Of a DNA stretch of 11,107 nucleotides, positions 1 through 4,877 are shown one piece after another. The notes under the pieces were generated by a model that was not told the origin of the DNA, searched no databases, and worked only from the letters and a program-made list of their open reading frames with translations. This DNA comes from Candidatus Omnitrophota bacterium (GTDB taxonomy: Bacteria > Omnitrophota > Gorgyraeia > Gygaellales > Profunditerraquicolaceae): contig JAQUON010000044.1 in the NCBI GenBank assembly GCA_028717045.1, positions 1 to 11,107 on the forward strand, given 5' to 3'. A program made the position numbers and the translations under genes. Position 1 is the first letter of the stretch. Every line of letters begins with the position of its first letter.

Positions 1-396
1 TCGAAAATGCTTATCTTTAAAAAGCCGCGAGATGCGCGCTAAGGCCTTCAAAAGAGGGCCCGCAGAATCCTGGGGCGCAACCAGCAAAAAGAATATGTAT
101 ACCTTCTCTCCGTCAAGAGAATCGAAATCGACTCCCTTGCGCGAGAGGCCGAATGCCCCCACCAGTTTAGTGATGTATTCGGACTTGGCATGCGGGATAG
201 CAATCCCCTGCCCAATGGCAGTAGAACCGAGAGATTCCCTTTCCATGAGAGCATCGATAAGTTTATTGCTGCAGGATTTATCAATGTCCCCAGCCTGTAT
301 CAATGCCTCCACTAATTCTTTAATTACTTCTTCTTTCTTGGTTGATTTTATCTCAGGCAATATCGCATCTTTTGAAAGAAAATCCATAATTTTCAT
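1..396 (-). CDS. PTS EIIA domain protein, fructose/nitrogen (PtsN-like) type, partial at left edge
   Basis: The visible 132 residues form a PTS EIIA type-2 domain, a small cytoplasmic protein that takes a phosphoryl group from HPr (or NPr) on a histidine. The signature is GQGIAIPHAK at residues 62-71, with H69 as the expected phosphorylated residue. It is followed by the family pattern of Lys/Gly-rich turns and a hydrophobic strand (VYIFFLLVAP). The reading frame stays open to base 1, so the C-terminal roughly 20 residues lie outside; family members are about 150 residues. The ATG at 394-396 has AAGGAG eight bases upstream. A second in-frame ATG is at 385-387. The gene begins 30 bases after tRNA-Gly and is probably read together with it. 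EIIA of this type can serve a sugar transporter or act as a regulator (PtsN); no EIIB/EIIC is visible, so the choice is open. The family call is firm, the exact role is not. Confidence 0.88.
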   Translation of the reverse strand, partial: MKIMDFLSKDAILPEIKSTKKEEVIKELVEALIQAGDIDKSCSNKLIDALMERESLGSTAIGQGIAIPHAKSEYITKLVGAFGLSRKGVDFDSLDGEKVYIFFLLVAPQDSAGPLLKALARISRLFKDKHFR

Positions 397-426
397 ACTA
401 CATTCTCCTTTCCTTCTGTCAATGCA

Positions 427-502
<76 letters not shown>

Positions 503-643
503 ATGAATATTTTTTAAGATTTACCCGCCTTCGCCCTACAAAAATGATGCCGTTTGTGTACAGATGATTTATTTGGTTTGCGACCTACTCCTTCTACTAC
601 TCACTCCTTCCTTGTCGCATCATGTTACTTCTACCGACAGAGA

Positions 644-677
644 TCCGCTTCGCACCATTAGGCTGATTGGAAGCGGA
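644..677 (-). repeat. Perfect 8-base inverted repeat (hairpin)
   Basis: TCCGCTTC at 644-651 is exactly complementary to GAAGCGGA at 670-677, with an 18-base loop. On the minus strand it is not followed by a T-run, so it does not look like an intrinsic terminator. It belongs to the hairpin-rich stretch downstream of tRNA-Leu. Confidence 0.5.
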
Positions 678-722
678 AGCCCCCGCCTTCTATTCAATCT
701 CACGCATAAATGCGGATGGAGG

Positions 723-859
723 TCCCGTTTCGTACAATCAAGGTGATTGAATCTCCCCGGACTAAAGTCTGGGGATTCATCCCGAGCAGAAAAAGCACAA
801 TACCATTCATCCCACGGGCTATAAGCCTCAGGAGATTTCTGCGAGGGACTGAAACGGGA
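723..859 (-). mobile_element. Nested hairpin element resembling an IS200/IS605 (TnpB) right end, remnant
   Basis: Directly visible: outer arms TCCCGTTTC (723-731) and GAAACGGGA (851-859), then inner arms AATCTCC (750-756) and GGAGATT (831-837). Inside them are a 9-10 bp hairpin with an apical TAAA loop at 754-775 and a smaller hairpin at 816-828. A 5-bp hairpin at 735-749 lies between the outer and inner left arms. The motif ATTCATCCC occurs twice, exactly 30 bases apart (775-783 and 805-813), once beside each of the two larger hairpins. Read on the minus strand, the order is AATCTCC, hairpin, GGGATGAAT, then AATCCCC, hairpin, GGGGAGATTCAA. This is the style of the subterminal hairpins and omega-RNA region at right ends of IS200/IS605 elements, which end at a short TTCAA-like cleavage motif. 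No TnpA or TnpB coding sequence is present; tRNA-Leu lies where one would expect it. The family call is inference from pattern memory; a REP/MITE-type repeat or a structured RNA are alternatives. Confidence 0.4.
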
Positions 860-863
860 GAAC

Positions 864-904
864 GGTTCAACTCCATGCAAAGTGCGGACGGAGGGAGTTG
901 AACC
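864..904 (-). repeat. 11-base inverted repeat linking the tRNA-Leu T-arm to its 3' flank
   Basis: GGTTCAACTCC at 864-874 is the exact reverse complement of GGAGTTGAACC at 894-904, which is the T-arm of tRNA-Leu. The loop is 19 bases. In the primary transcript the 3' flank could pair with the T-arm and compete with the cloverleaf until the 3' end is trimmed. The match ends abruptly on both sides. Origin is unclear: an inverted fragment of a tRNA gene, a leftover of an insertion at the tRNA 3' end, or chance. Confidence 0.6.
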
Positions 905-966
905 CCCAAGGCATTGCTGCCATTAGGTCCTAAGCCTAACGCGTATGCCAGTTCCGCCACGTCCGC
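883..966 (-). tRNA. tRNA-Leu (anticodon TAG), CCA not encoded
   Basis: On the minus strand 84 bases form a class II tRNA. The acceptor stem is GCGGACG with CGTCCGC, and the D-arm region contains GGCGGAACTGGCA. The anticodon arm is TTAGG, loop CTTAGGA, CCTAA. A long variable arm (about GGCAGCAATGCC) precedes the T-arm GGGGGTTCAACTCCCTC. The discriminator is A. The next three bases are CTT rather than CCA, so the end must be added by a CCA-adding enzyme. The anticodon TAG reads CTN leucine codons, mainly CTA and CTG. Confidence 0.96.
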
Positions 967-970
967 GTCC

Positions 971-1000
971 TTAACCTTAGCCTTAGCCTTAACCTCAACC
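971..1000. repeat. Tandem hexanucleotide repeat, five copies
   Basis: Five consecutive six-base units follow the pattern TTAACC, TTAGCC, TTAGCC, TTAACC, TCAACC, preceded by another CC. They sit between the 5' end of tRNA-Leu and the tRNA-Lys 3' flank, so they would be in the spacer of a joint tRNA transcript. Units differ by single substitutions. No function is evident; a replication-slippage microsatellite is the simplest reading. Confidence 0.75.
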
Positions 1001-1002
1001 TG

Positions 1003-1022
1003 ATTATTATTTTTATAATAAT
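1003..1022 (-). repeat. Perfect A/T hairpin just 3' of tRNA-Lys
   Basis: ATTATTAT at 1003-1010 and ATAATAAT at 1015-1022 are exact complements around a TTTT loop. The hairpin begins three bases after the tRNA-Lys discriminator position. Its stem has only A-T pairs and it lacks a terminal T-run on the minus strand, so it is a poor terminator. It could mark a tRNA processing boundary. Confidence 0.5.
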
Positions 1023-1025
1023 ATG

Positions 1026-1098
1026 TGAGCCACCCGCGACTCGAACGCGGCACACCCACCTTAAAAGGGTGGTGCTCTACCAGATGAGCTAGTGGCCC
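1026..1098 (-). tRNA. tRNA-Lys (anticodon TTT), CCA not encoded
   Basis: On the minus strand 73 bases form a standard cloverleaf. The acceptor stem is GGGCCAC with GTGGCTC (one G-T pair). The D-arm contains GCTCATCTGGTAGAGC. The anticodon arm is CCACC, loop CTTTTAA, GGTGG, and the T-arm is CCGCG, TTCGAGT, CGCGG. The discriminator is A and the following bases are CAT, so CCA is not encoded. The anticodon TTT reads AAA and AAG. It is the first of the three tRNAs in transcription order, about 60 bases after frr. Confidence 0.96.
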
Positions 1099-1115
1099 AA
1101 ATCTATTGGACTATA

Positions 1116-1145
1116 ATAATATGAAGCCAGCGAGGGGATTATCAA
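1116..1145 (-). promoter_or_regulatory. Putative sigma-70-type promoter for tRNA-Lys
   Basis: On the minus strand TTGATA (1145-1140) and TATTAT (1121-1116) are separated by 18 bases. The tRNA-Lys 5' end lies 17 bases after the -10 box, which leaves a short leader. The site is in the 59-base gap after frr. It would let the tRNAs be transcribed independently of the rpsB operon. The boxes are imperfect and the region is AT-rich, so chance is possible. Confidence 0.4.
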
Positions 1146-1157
1146 TCTCCGTGGCAA

Positions 1158-1718
1158 CTAAAATTCAAGGATCTCTTTTTCTTTGTGCACAAGCAGTTCT
1201 TCTACGCTTGCCGTATAATGATCAACCAGCTTCTGCAGGGCATCTATGCCTGTAAACTTATCGTCTTGCGTAATGACCTTGTCCTTCTCCAGCTTCTCTA
1301 ACTGTTCCTTCGCTTCTCTGCGCACCGTTCTTAACGAAACCCTTGCGGTCTCAGCCATTTTATGAGCTACTTTCACTAATTCCTGGCGTCTCTCTTTTGA
1401 TAATTGCGGCACAGATAACCTGATCATCTTGCCGTCGTTGGAAGGGGTAATGCCGAGGTTCGACTTAAGTATCGCCTTTTCAATATCTGCGATTGCCTGA
1501 GGATCCCACGGCTGGATCGCAATCAAATGGGCATCGGGGATTGATATCGAAGCGAGCTGCTTCAGTAAAGTAGGCGTGCCGTAATAGTCTATATGCAGGC
1601 CCTCTACAAGGCTCGGGCTTGCCCTGCCTGTCCTGACCTCTGAGAAATCGCGTTTTACAAAATCAATTACCTTCTTCATCTTTTCTTCTGCCGTATGCAA
1701 TAATTCCTTGGTAGTCAT
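1158..1718 (-). CDS. frr: Ribosome recycling factor
   Basis: This 186-residue protein matches the usual 185-residue length of ribosome recycling factor. With EF-G, that factor splits the post-termination ribosome in the cytoplasm. The N-terminal helix carries the conserved RTGRASP stretch at residues 29-35. The YYGTPTLLKQLASIS segment around residues 45-59 belongs to the small beta domain. The C-terminal part is the long Arg/Lys/Glu-rich helical arm of the three-helix bundle (SLRTVRREAKEQ). The ATG at 1716-1718 lies five bases after a run of seven G residues, an unusual ribosome binding site. The first G of that run is the last base of the pyrH stop codon TAG, so the genes are 11 bases apart and surely co-transcribed. 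It is the last protein gene of the rpsB-tsf-pyrH-frr cluster. The stop is TAG. No oddity in the protein itself. Confidence 0.97.
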   Translation of the reverse strand: MTTKELLHTAEEKMKKVIDFVKRDFSEVRTGRASPSLVEGLHIDYYGTPTLLKQLASISIPDAHLIAIQPWDPQAIADIEKAILKSNLGITPSNDGKMIRLSVPQLSKERRQELVKVAHKMAETARVSLRTVRREAKEQLEKLEKDKVITQDDKFTGIDALQKLVDHYTASVEELLVHKEKEILEF

Positions 1719-1729
1719 AGCTGCCCCCC

Positions 1730-2458
1730 CTATCCGACAATGGTACCGACTCGCTTACCCATTACAACCCGCTTAATATTGCCTTCCTTATTGATATTAA
1801 ACACAACTATGGGAAGCTTATTATCCATGCAAAGACTTATAGCCGTCGAATCCATGACCTTTAGCCTCTTATTAAGCACATCTATATACTGTAGGCAGTT
1901 GAATTTCTTCGCGCCTTTTACTTTCATCGGATCCGCAGAGTAGACGCCGTCGACTTTTGTCGCCTTAAGGAGCGCGTCTGCGTTAATCTCCATCGCCCGC
2001 AACGCAGCTGCCGTATCCGTCGTAAAATAGGGGTTTCCTGTGCCTGCGACAAAAATAATCACTCGGCCTTTTTCAAGATGCCGTATGGCCCTCCTGCGAA
2101 TATAGGGTTCTGCGATCCTCTCCATTTCAATCGCGGTCATCACGCGCGTAGGCATATGCATTTTCTCAAACACATCCTGTAATGCCATTCCGTTAATCAC
2201 AGTGGCCAACATCCCCATATAGTCGGCAACAGACCTATCCATCCCCAAACCTTTCGAAGCAGAATTCTCATGCCCCCGGAAAATGTTGCCCCCGCCTAGC
2301 ACCAGTGCTATTTCAATGCCTAGACCCCTGACTTCTTTCACCTGGCGAGCGATGGAAAGTAATATTGAGTGGTCGATGCCGTGGGATTGCCGGCCTTGCA
2401 AGGCTTCACCGCTAAGCTTAAGTACTACTCTTTTGTAGTGGGTTTTGATGCGTGCCAT
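1730..2458 (-). CDS. pyrH: UMP kinase (uridylate kinase)
   Basis: This 242-residue protein is the bacterial hexameric UMP kinase of the amino acid kinase fold. It phosphorylates UMP to UDP with ATP in pyrimidine nucleotide synthesis. Visible family motifs are KLSGEAL (14-20), the glycine-rich nucleotide loop GGGNIFRG (55-62), GTGNPYFTTDT (139-149) for UMP binding, KATKVDGVY (165-173) and MDSTA (202-206). The length is typical. The start ATG shares its A with the last base of the tsf stop codon (TAATG), and no strong ribosome binding site precedes it, so translation is probably coupled to tsf. Its place between tsf and frr is the common bacterial arrangement. Confidence 0.97.
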   Translation of the reverse strand: MARIKTHYKRVVLKLSGEALQGRQSHGIDHSILLSIARQVKEVRGLGIEIALVLGGGNIFRGHENSASKGLGMDRSVADYMGMLATVINGMALQDVFEKMHMPTRVMTAIEMERIAEPYIRRRAIRHLEKGRVIIFVAGTGNPYFTTDTAAALRAMEINADALLKATKVDGVYSADPMKVKGAKKFNCLQYIDVLNKRLKVMDSTAISLCMDNKLPIVVFNINKEGNIKRVVMGKRVGTIVG

Positions 2459-2982
2459 TAGTCGCCGAGCCGGTAACGGATAAATCTGCGGATAATAATA
2501 TTTTCGCCAATCTTAGCCACGAGGCTACCCAAGTAATCATGCACGGTCATAGAGGGGTCTTTTACAAAAGGCTGTTCAAGCAGGCATTTTTCTTTGCAGA
2601 ATGCCTGCGTATCCTTTTCTTCTTTAAGGACATCGGCAGGCACATCTTCTTTTTTAATATACAGTGGGCTGGATGCGGCTATCTGCATTGCAATATCTTT
2701 GGTAAACTGACAAAAGTCGCTGTTCCTGGCCACAAAATCTGTTTCGCAATTTACCTCCACCAGCACGCCAAGCTTATTGCCGATGTGCACATAGGCTTCT
2801 ATCCTGCCCTCGTGTGCCTTTTCGTCCTTCTTCTTTGCGGCAAACTCAAGGCCTTTTTTCCTCAAATACTCAAGGGCCTTCTGGATGTTGCCGTCGCTTT
2901 CCTGAAGCGCTTTTTTGCAGTCAGTCACGCTGGCAGAGCTGCGAGCGCGTAAATCCTTAATCAACTCAAGCGGAACCTTCAT
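2458..2982 (-). CDS. tsf: Elongation factor Ts, short form
   Basis: EF-Ts is the guanine-nucleotide exchange factor for EF-Tu. The N-terminal UBA-like domain is seen at residues 4-40 (LIKDLRARSSASVTDCKKAL). The core carries the TDFVARN motif at 81-87, which inserts into EF-Tu to displace magnesium and GDP. The conserved C-terminal VHDYLGS...KIGENIIIRRF element spans roughly 147-167. At 174 residues it is a short form, well below the 283 residues of E. coli, and it has only one core subdomain copy, comparable to the compact EF-Ts of Thermus-like bacteria. ATG at 2980-2982 has AGGAGG twelve bases upstream, slightly long spacing. It starts 30 bases after rpsB and overlaps pyrH by one base. Confidence 0.97.
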   Translation of the reverse strand: MKVPLELIKDLRARSSASVTDCKKALQESDGNIQKALEYLRKKGLEFAAKKKDEKAHEGRIEAYVHIGNKLGVLVEVNCETDFVARNSDFCQFTKDIAMQIAASSPLYIKKEDVPADVLKEEKDTQAFCKEKCLLEQPFVKDPSMTVHDYLGSLVAKIGENIIIRRFIRYRLGD

Positions 2983-3012
2983 AGCCGGACACTGCCTCCT
3001 TTTTAAAGAACA

Positions 3013-3885
3013 TTACTCTTTTTTATGGGGCTGTATGGAACGCCCCTTTTTGGCGGGTTTCTGTTCTTCCCGCTTCAACGCATCCTTATCTTCTATCAAT
3101 TCCTCAAACGCCTTAATCTGGGCAATCTCTTCAGGAAGAAGCTCTTCCTGCCTCTGGACTTTCTCATTGATGGCTGCGCTTCCCTGGGAAAGATAGGAAA
3201 GGAACCTCTTTCTGCCTTCGATCGCACAATCCGCAATAAAAGCGGTGACTGCCTGAATCGATTTTGTTGCGTCATCATTGCCCGGAATAGGATAGGTGAT
3301 GTAGTCGGGATTAGAATTAGTATCGATAAGCCCGATAATCGGTATGGAAAGGCGCAAGGCCTCTTTGACTGCCGTCTCCTCTTTCTTGGTATCAACGACA
3401 AACATAGCGCCGGGCATACGCTCCATCTGGACGATCCCGGAAAAGCTCTTCTTAAGCTTGACGAGTTCTTTTTCAAGCAGCGCAACTTCTTTTTTGGTAA
3501 GGTTCTCAAATATCCCCGTTTCCTTCATGCGCTCAATCTGCTTTAGACGGGCGATGCTCTTTTTGACCGTGAAAAAGTTTGTCAGCAATCCCCCGGGCCA
3601 GCGTTCGCTTACATAATACATACCGCACCTACTTGCTTCGCGCAAGATCACCTCTTGGGCTTGTTTTTTCGTCCCCACAAAAAGGATAAGCTCTCCCTTG
3701 GAGGTGATATCAATCACGAAATCTTTAGCCCTGTGCAGGCATTCCTCAGTTTTCTCTAAATCGATGATATAGATACCGCTGCGCGAGCTGAAAATGAACT
3801 TCTTCATCTTGGGATTCCAACGCGAGGTTTTATGCCCAAAATGCACCCCGGATTCCAATAGTTTTTTGATTAATTCTGACGGCAC
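3013..3885 (-). CDS. rpsB: 30S ribosomal protein S2
   Basis: This 290-residue protein is ribosomal protein S2 of the small subunit. Clear family stretches are GVHFGHKTSRWNPKM (13-27), FSSRSGIYIIDLEKT (32-46), the FVGTKKQA block (69-76), SERWPGGLLTNF (93-104) and PIIGLIDTNSNPD (182-194). The family core ends near residue 235. The remaining 50 or so residues are a charged tail rich in Glu, Lys and Arg, longer than in E. coli (241 residues), and probably exposed or disordered. The start is GTG at 3885-3883, chosen because GGAGGAG lies six bases upstream. It is the first gene of the rpsB-tsf-pyrH-frr operon, with a promoter-like sequence about 60 bases upstream. No obvious S2-binding leader fold was recognised in the short leader. 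Confidence 0.97.
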   Translation of the reverse strand: MPSELIKKLLESGVHFGHKTSRWNPKMKKFIFSSRSGIYIIDLEKTEECLHRAKDFVIDITSKGELILFVGTKKQAQEVILREASRCGMYYVSERWPGGLLTNFFTVKKSIARLKQIERMKETGIFENLTKKEVALLEKELVKLKKSFSGIVQMERMPGAMFVVDTKKEETAVKEALRLSIPIIGLIDTNSNPDYITYPIPGNDDATKSIQAVTAFIADCAIEGRKRFLSYLSQGSAAINEKVQRQEELLPEEIAQIKAFEELIEDKDALKREEQKPAKKGRSIQPHKKE

Positions 3886-3901
3886 GCCTTACTCCTCCCT
3901 T

Positions 3902-4186
3902 TTAATAGTTAACTCTTTCATTCCCATACGAATAAAACAATTTAGTATAACACACTATTGCCGTTATGCAACTATTTTTATCAAACCTTTTTCGCCTTCT
4001 TTCCTGATACACCATAAAAAACATGCGTTTGCGTAAAAACACCTTAAAAAAGTACGGTGCCAGCGCGTATGCTCCTTGTGCAATAAATAAGGCCTGCGGT
4101 TGGAAATGGGCGTTCGGTAAAGCGGTTTGATATACTGCGCGGAAGGAAAAACCTCTCTGCTCCAGTGCCCTTACGTAAGAAGCCCT
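3902..4186 (-). pseudogene. Probable 3' remnant of a lost protein-coding gene
   Basis: Directly after the stop of the small gene at 4187, the same frame stays open for 94 codons (stop at 3902-3904) but has no start with a ribosome binding site. The first two thirds (about 4175-3980) read like a natural protein end. One stretch, ALEQRGFSFRAVYQTALPN, is followed by an Ala/Tyr/Phe-rich segment GAYALAPYFFKVFLRKR, then a hydrophobic strand FFMVYQE and a basic tail. A helix-Gly-Phe-strand followed by a final hydrophobic strand is seen at the end of many class I SAM-dependent methyltransferases; this resemblance is weak and only suggested. The last third overlaps the rpsB promoter and is probably not homologous to anything. 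The likeliest reading is a gene whose 5' part was deleted. The alternative is a chance open frame, or a real gene with an unusual start. Confidence 0.4.
3944..3971 (-). promoter_or_regulatory. Probable sigma-70-type promoter of the rpsB operon
   Basis: On the minus strand TTGCAT (3971-3966) and TATACT (3949-3944) are separated by 16 bases. The predicted transcription start is near 3937, which leaves a leader of about 50 bases ahead of the rpsB GTG. The -10 context GTTATACTA is nearly identical to that of the promoter-like site at 4395-4422. Confidence 0.65.
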
Positions 4187-4339
4187 TTATTCGTTTTCTT
4201 TAACGAATTTCTTGATTTCTTCGATATTTTCCAGAATGAGCCTTGCTTTAGAAAGGCCAAATGAAAAAGGGTACCTATCTTGCTCATTTCTCCTTAAGAT
4301 AATCACGGGCTTACCCTGGAATTCGCTTCTTTCAACCAT
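4187..4339 (-). CDS. Small conserved-looking protein of 50 residues, function unknown
   Basis: A complete 51-codon frame starts at ATG 4339-4337 with AGGAGG five bases upstream and ends with TAA at 4187. The product begins MVERSEFQGKPVIILRR. It continues with a PFSFGLSKARLIL segment (residues 24-36) and ends in an acidic-basic helix, EEIKKFVKEN. The plan is two or three strands followed by one helix. It is cytoplasmic by appearance: no signal peptide and no cysteines. It has a private promoter-like sequence at 4395-4422 with a leader of about 50 bases. I recall similar tiny proteins with a GKP-strand, SFG and helix pattern in diverse bacteria, without assigned function. A distant likeness to the single-strand DNA-binding PC4 fold is conceivable but unproven. 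The strong ribosome binding site, promoter and protein-like composition make the gene convincing despite its size. Confidence 0.75.
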   Translation of the reverse strand: MVERSEFQGKPVIILRRNEQDRYPFSFGLSKARLILENIEEIKKFVKENE

Positions 4340-4394
4340 TAAGGCCTCCTTATGGTTTTTTAAGGCTCTTTTTCGCGCGCCTCTTTCTTTATGT

Positions 4395-4422
4395 AGTATA
4401 ACATAGAAATGATTTTATTCAA
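4395..4422 (-). promoter_or_regulatory. Probable sigma-70-type promoter of the 50-residue gene
   Basis: On the minus strand TTGAAT (4422-4417) and TATACT (4400-4395) are separated by 16 bases. The -35 box overlaps the last codons and stop of the preceding release-factor-like gene. The predicted start of transcription near 4388 gives a leader of about 50 bases. Spacing and -10 context match the rpsB promoter-like site. Confidence 0.65.
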
Positions 4423-4813
4423 TTTCAAGTAATTTCGCGCGGGCCCTCTTCTTTTGGGAATGCCTGCGTTTTGACTCAACCAAGCGCTGCCTCAGGTATT
4501 CTGGTCTTCTCCAGCGTGCCTTTTTTTCTTTTGCCCGCTTGGCACGCTCCTGCATCTCTTGTACCCGCAGATGCTGCCTTATCTTTTCAATAAGCGCCCC
4601 CCTGGCACACATCCGATTTAACGGCTGGGAGCGCTCTTTCTGACACCTTACCTCAATGCCCGTAGGTATATGCCGCAGGCATACACAAGTTGAGGTTTTA
4701 TTGACATTTTGTCCGCCGGGGCCGCGCGAACGGATGAACCGTTCCTGTATGTCTTGCGGACGGATCTTCAGGCGTTCCATTTCTTTCTTAAAAAAAGTAC
4801 TCTTCTTTGCCAA
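4415..4813 (-). CDS. GGQ release-factor-like protein (ArfB / MTRFR type), probable ribosome rescue factor
   Basis: This is a single-domain relative of class I release factors, up to 132 residues. It contains the catalytic GGQ at residues 33-35 within RGPGGQNVNKTST, the loop that triggers peptidyl-tRNA hydrolysis in the peptidyl transferase centre. No codon-recognition domain is present. The C-terminal third is very basic (runs such as KRAKEKKARWRR and KRRHSQKKRARAK), as in ArfB, where such a tail enters the empty mRNA channel. The CLRHIPTGIEVRCQKERSQPLNR segment is close in style to the C12orf65/MTRFR branch. The start is uncertain. TTG at 4813 has a weak AAGG eight bases upstream; the first in-frame ATG at 4777 would give 120 residues and still includes the whole domain, but lacks a clear ribosome binding site. 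Stalled-ribosome rescue is inferred from the family. It stands alone, after the terminator-like hairpin at 4850-4877. Confidence 0.88.
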   Translation of the reverse strand: MAKKSTFFKKEMERLKIRPQDIQERFIRSRGPGGQNVNKTSTCVCLRHIPTGIEVRCQKERSQPLNRMCARGALIEKIRQHLRVQEMQERAKRAKEKKARWRRPEYLRQRLVESKRRHSQKKRARAKLLEIE

Positions 4814-4849
4814 TCTCTTTGCCTTTACGCACTTCGCTTACTGATTCGT

Positions 4850-4877
4850 AAAAAAAGTAATACCTGCCTTATTACCT
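4850..4877 (-). terminator. Intrinsic terminator-like hairpin with T-run
   Basis: On the minus strand GTAATA (4875-4870) and TATTAC (4862-4857) pair around a seven-base loop and are followed at once by seven T residues (4856-4850). One G-T pair and A-T pairs can extend the stem. The stem is AT-rich and includes the stop codon of the secreted-protein gene, so strength is uncertain. Its position after the last gene of the PAS-M48 cluster fits an operon end. Confidence 0.5.

Larger units (their letters stand above)
503..882. other. 380-base intergenic region without a credible gene
   Basis: This gap between tRNA-Gly and tRNA-Leu holds no reading frame that looks like a real protein. It is rich in hairpins and inverted repeats: arms at 644-651/670-677, a palindrome at 703-714, and a nested set between 723 and 859 that is listed separately. 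The part from about 503 to 640 shows only low-complexity CT-rich sequence (around 585-615) and no clear promoter. The short frames that exist lack ribosome binding sites and run through the hairpins. The gap is best read as remnant or structured non-coding DNA. Confidence 0.6.

Noticed and set aside
395..422. TTGACA and TAGTAT with a 16-base spacer before the PTS EIIA gene on the minus strand
   Set aside because: The -10 box would overlap the ATG, so transcription would begin inside the gene, and the AAGGAG site would lie in the promoter; likely chance, although a leaderless start at the second ATG (387) cannot be excluded.
620..880. Open frame of about 86 codons on the minus strand through the hairpin region
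   Set aside because: It runs across nested inverted repeats, lacks a ribosome binding site and has an irregular Ser/Arg/Pro-rich composition; hairpin DNA explains it better than a protein.
700..1059. 119-codon frame on the minus strand across tRNA-Lys, tRNA-Leu and the hairpins
   Set aside because: It is a reading of tRNA sequence and spacer and cannot be a gene.
1139..1155. Hairpin GGAGATT-GAT-AATCCCC after frr as a terminator
   Set aside because: The stem has a mismatch and no T-run follows; it overlaps the possible tRNA promoter, so it was not called.
3794..4036. 80-codon plus-strand frame across the rpsB 5' end and its promoter
   Set aside because: It lies opposite rpsB and the promoter and has no ribosome binding site or protein-like pattern.
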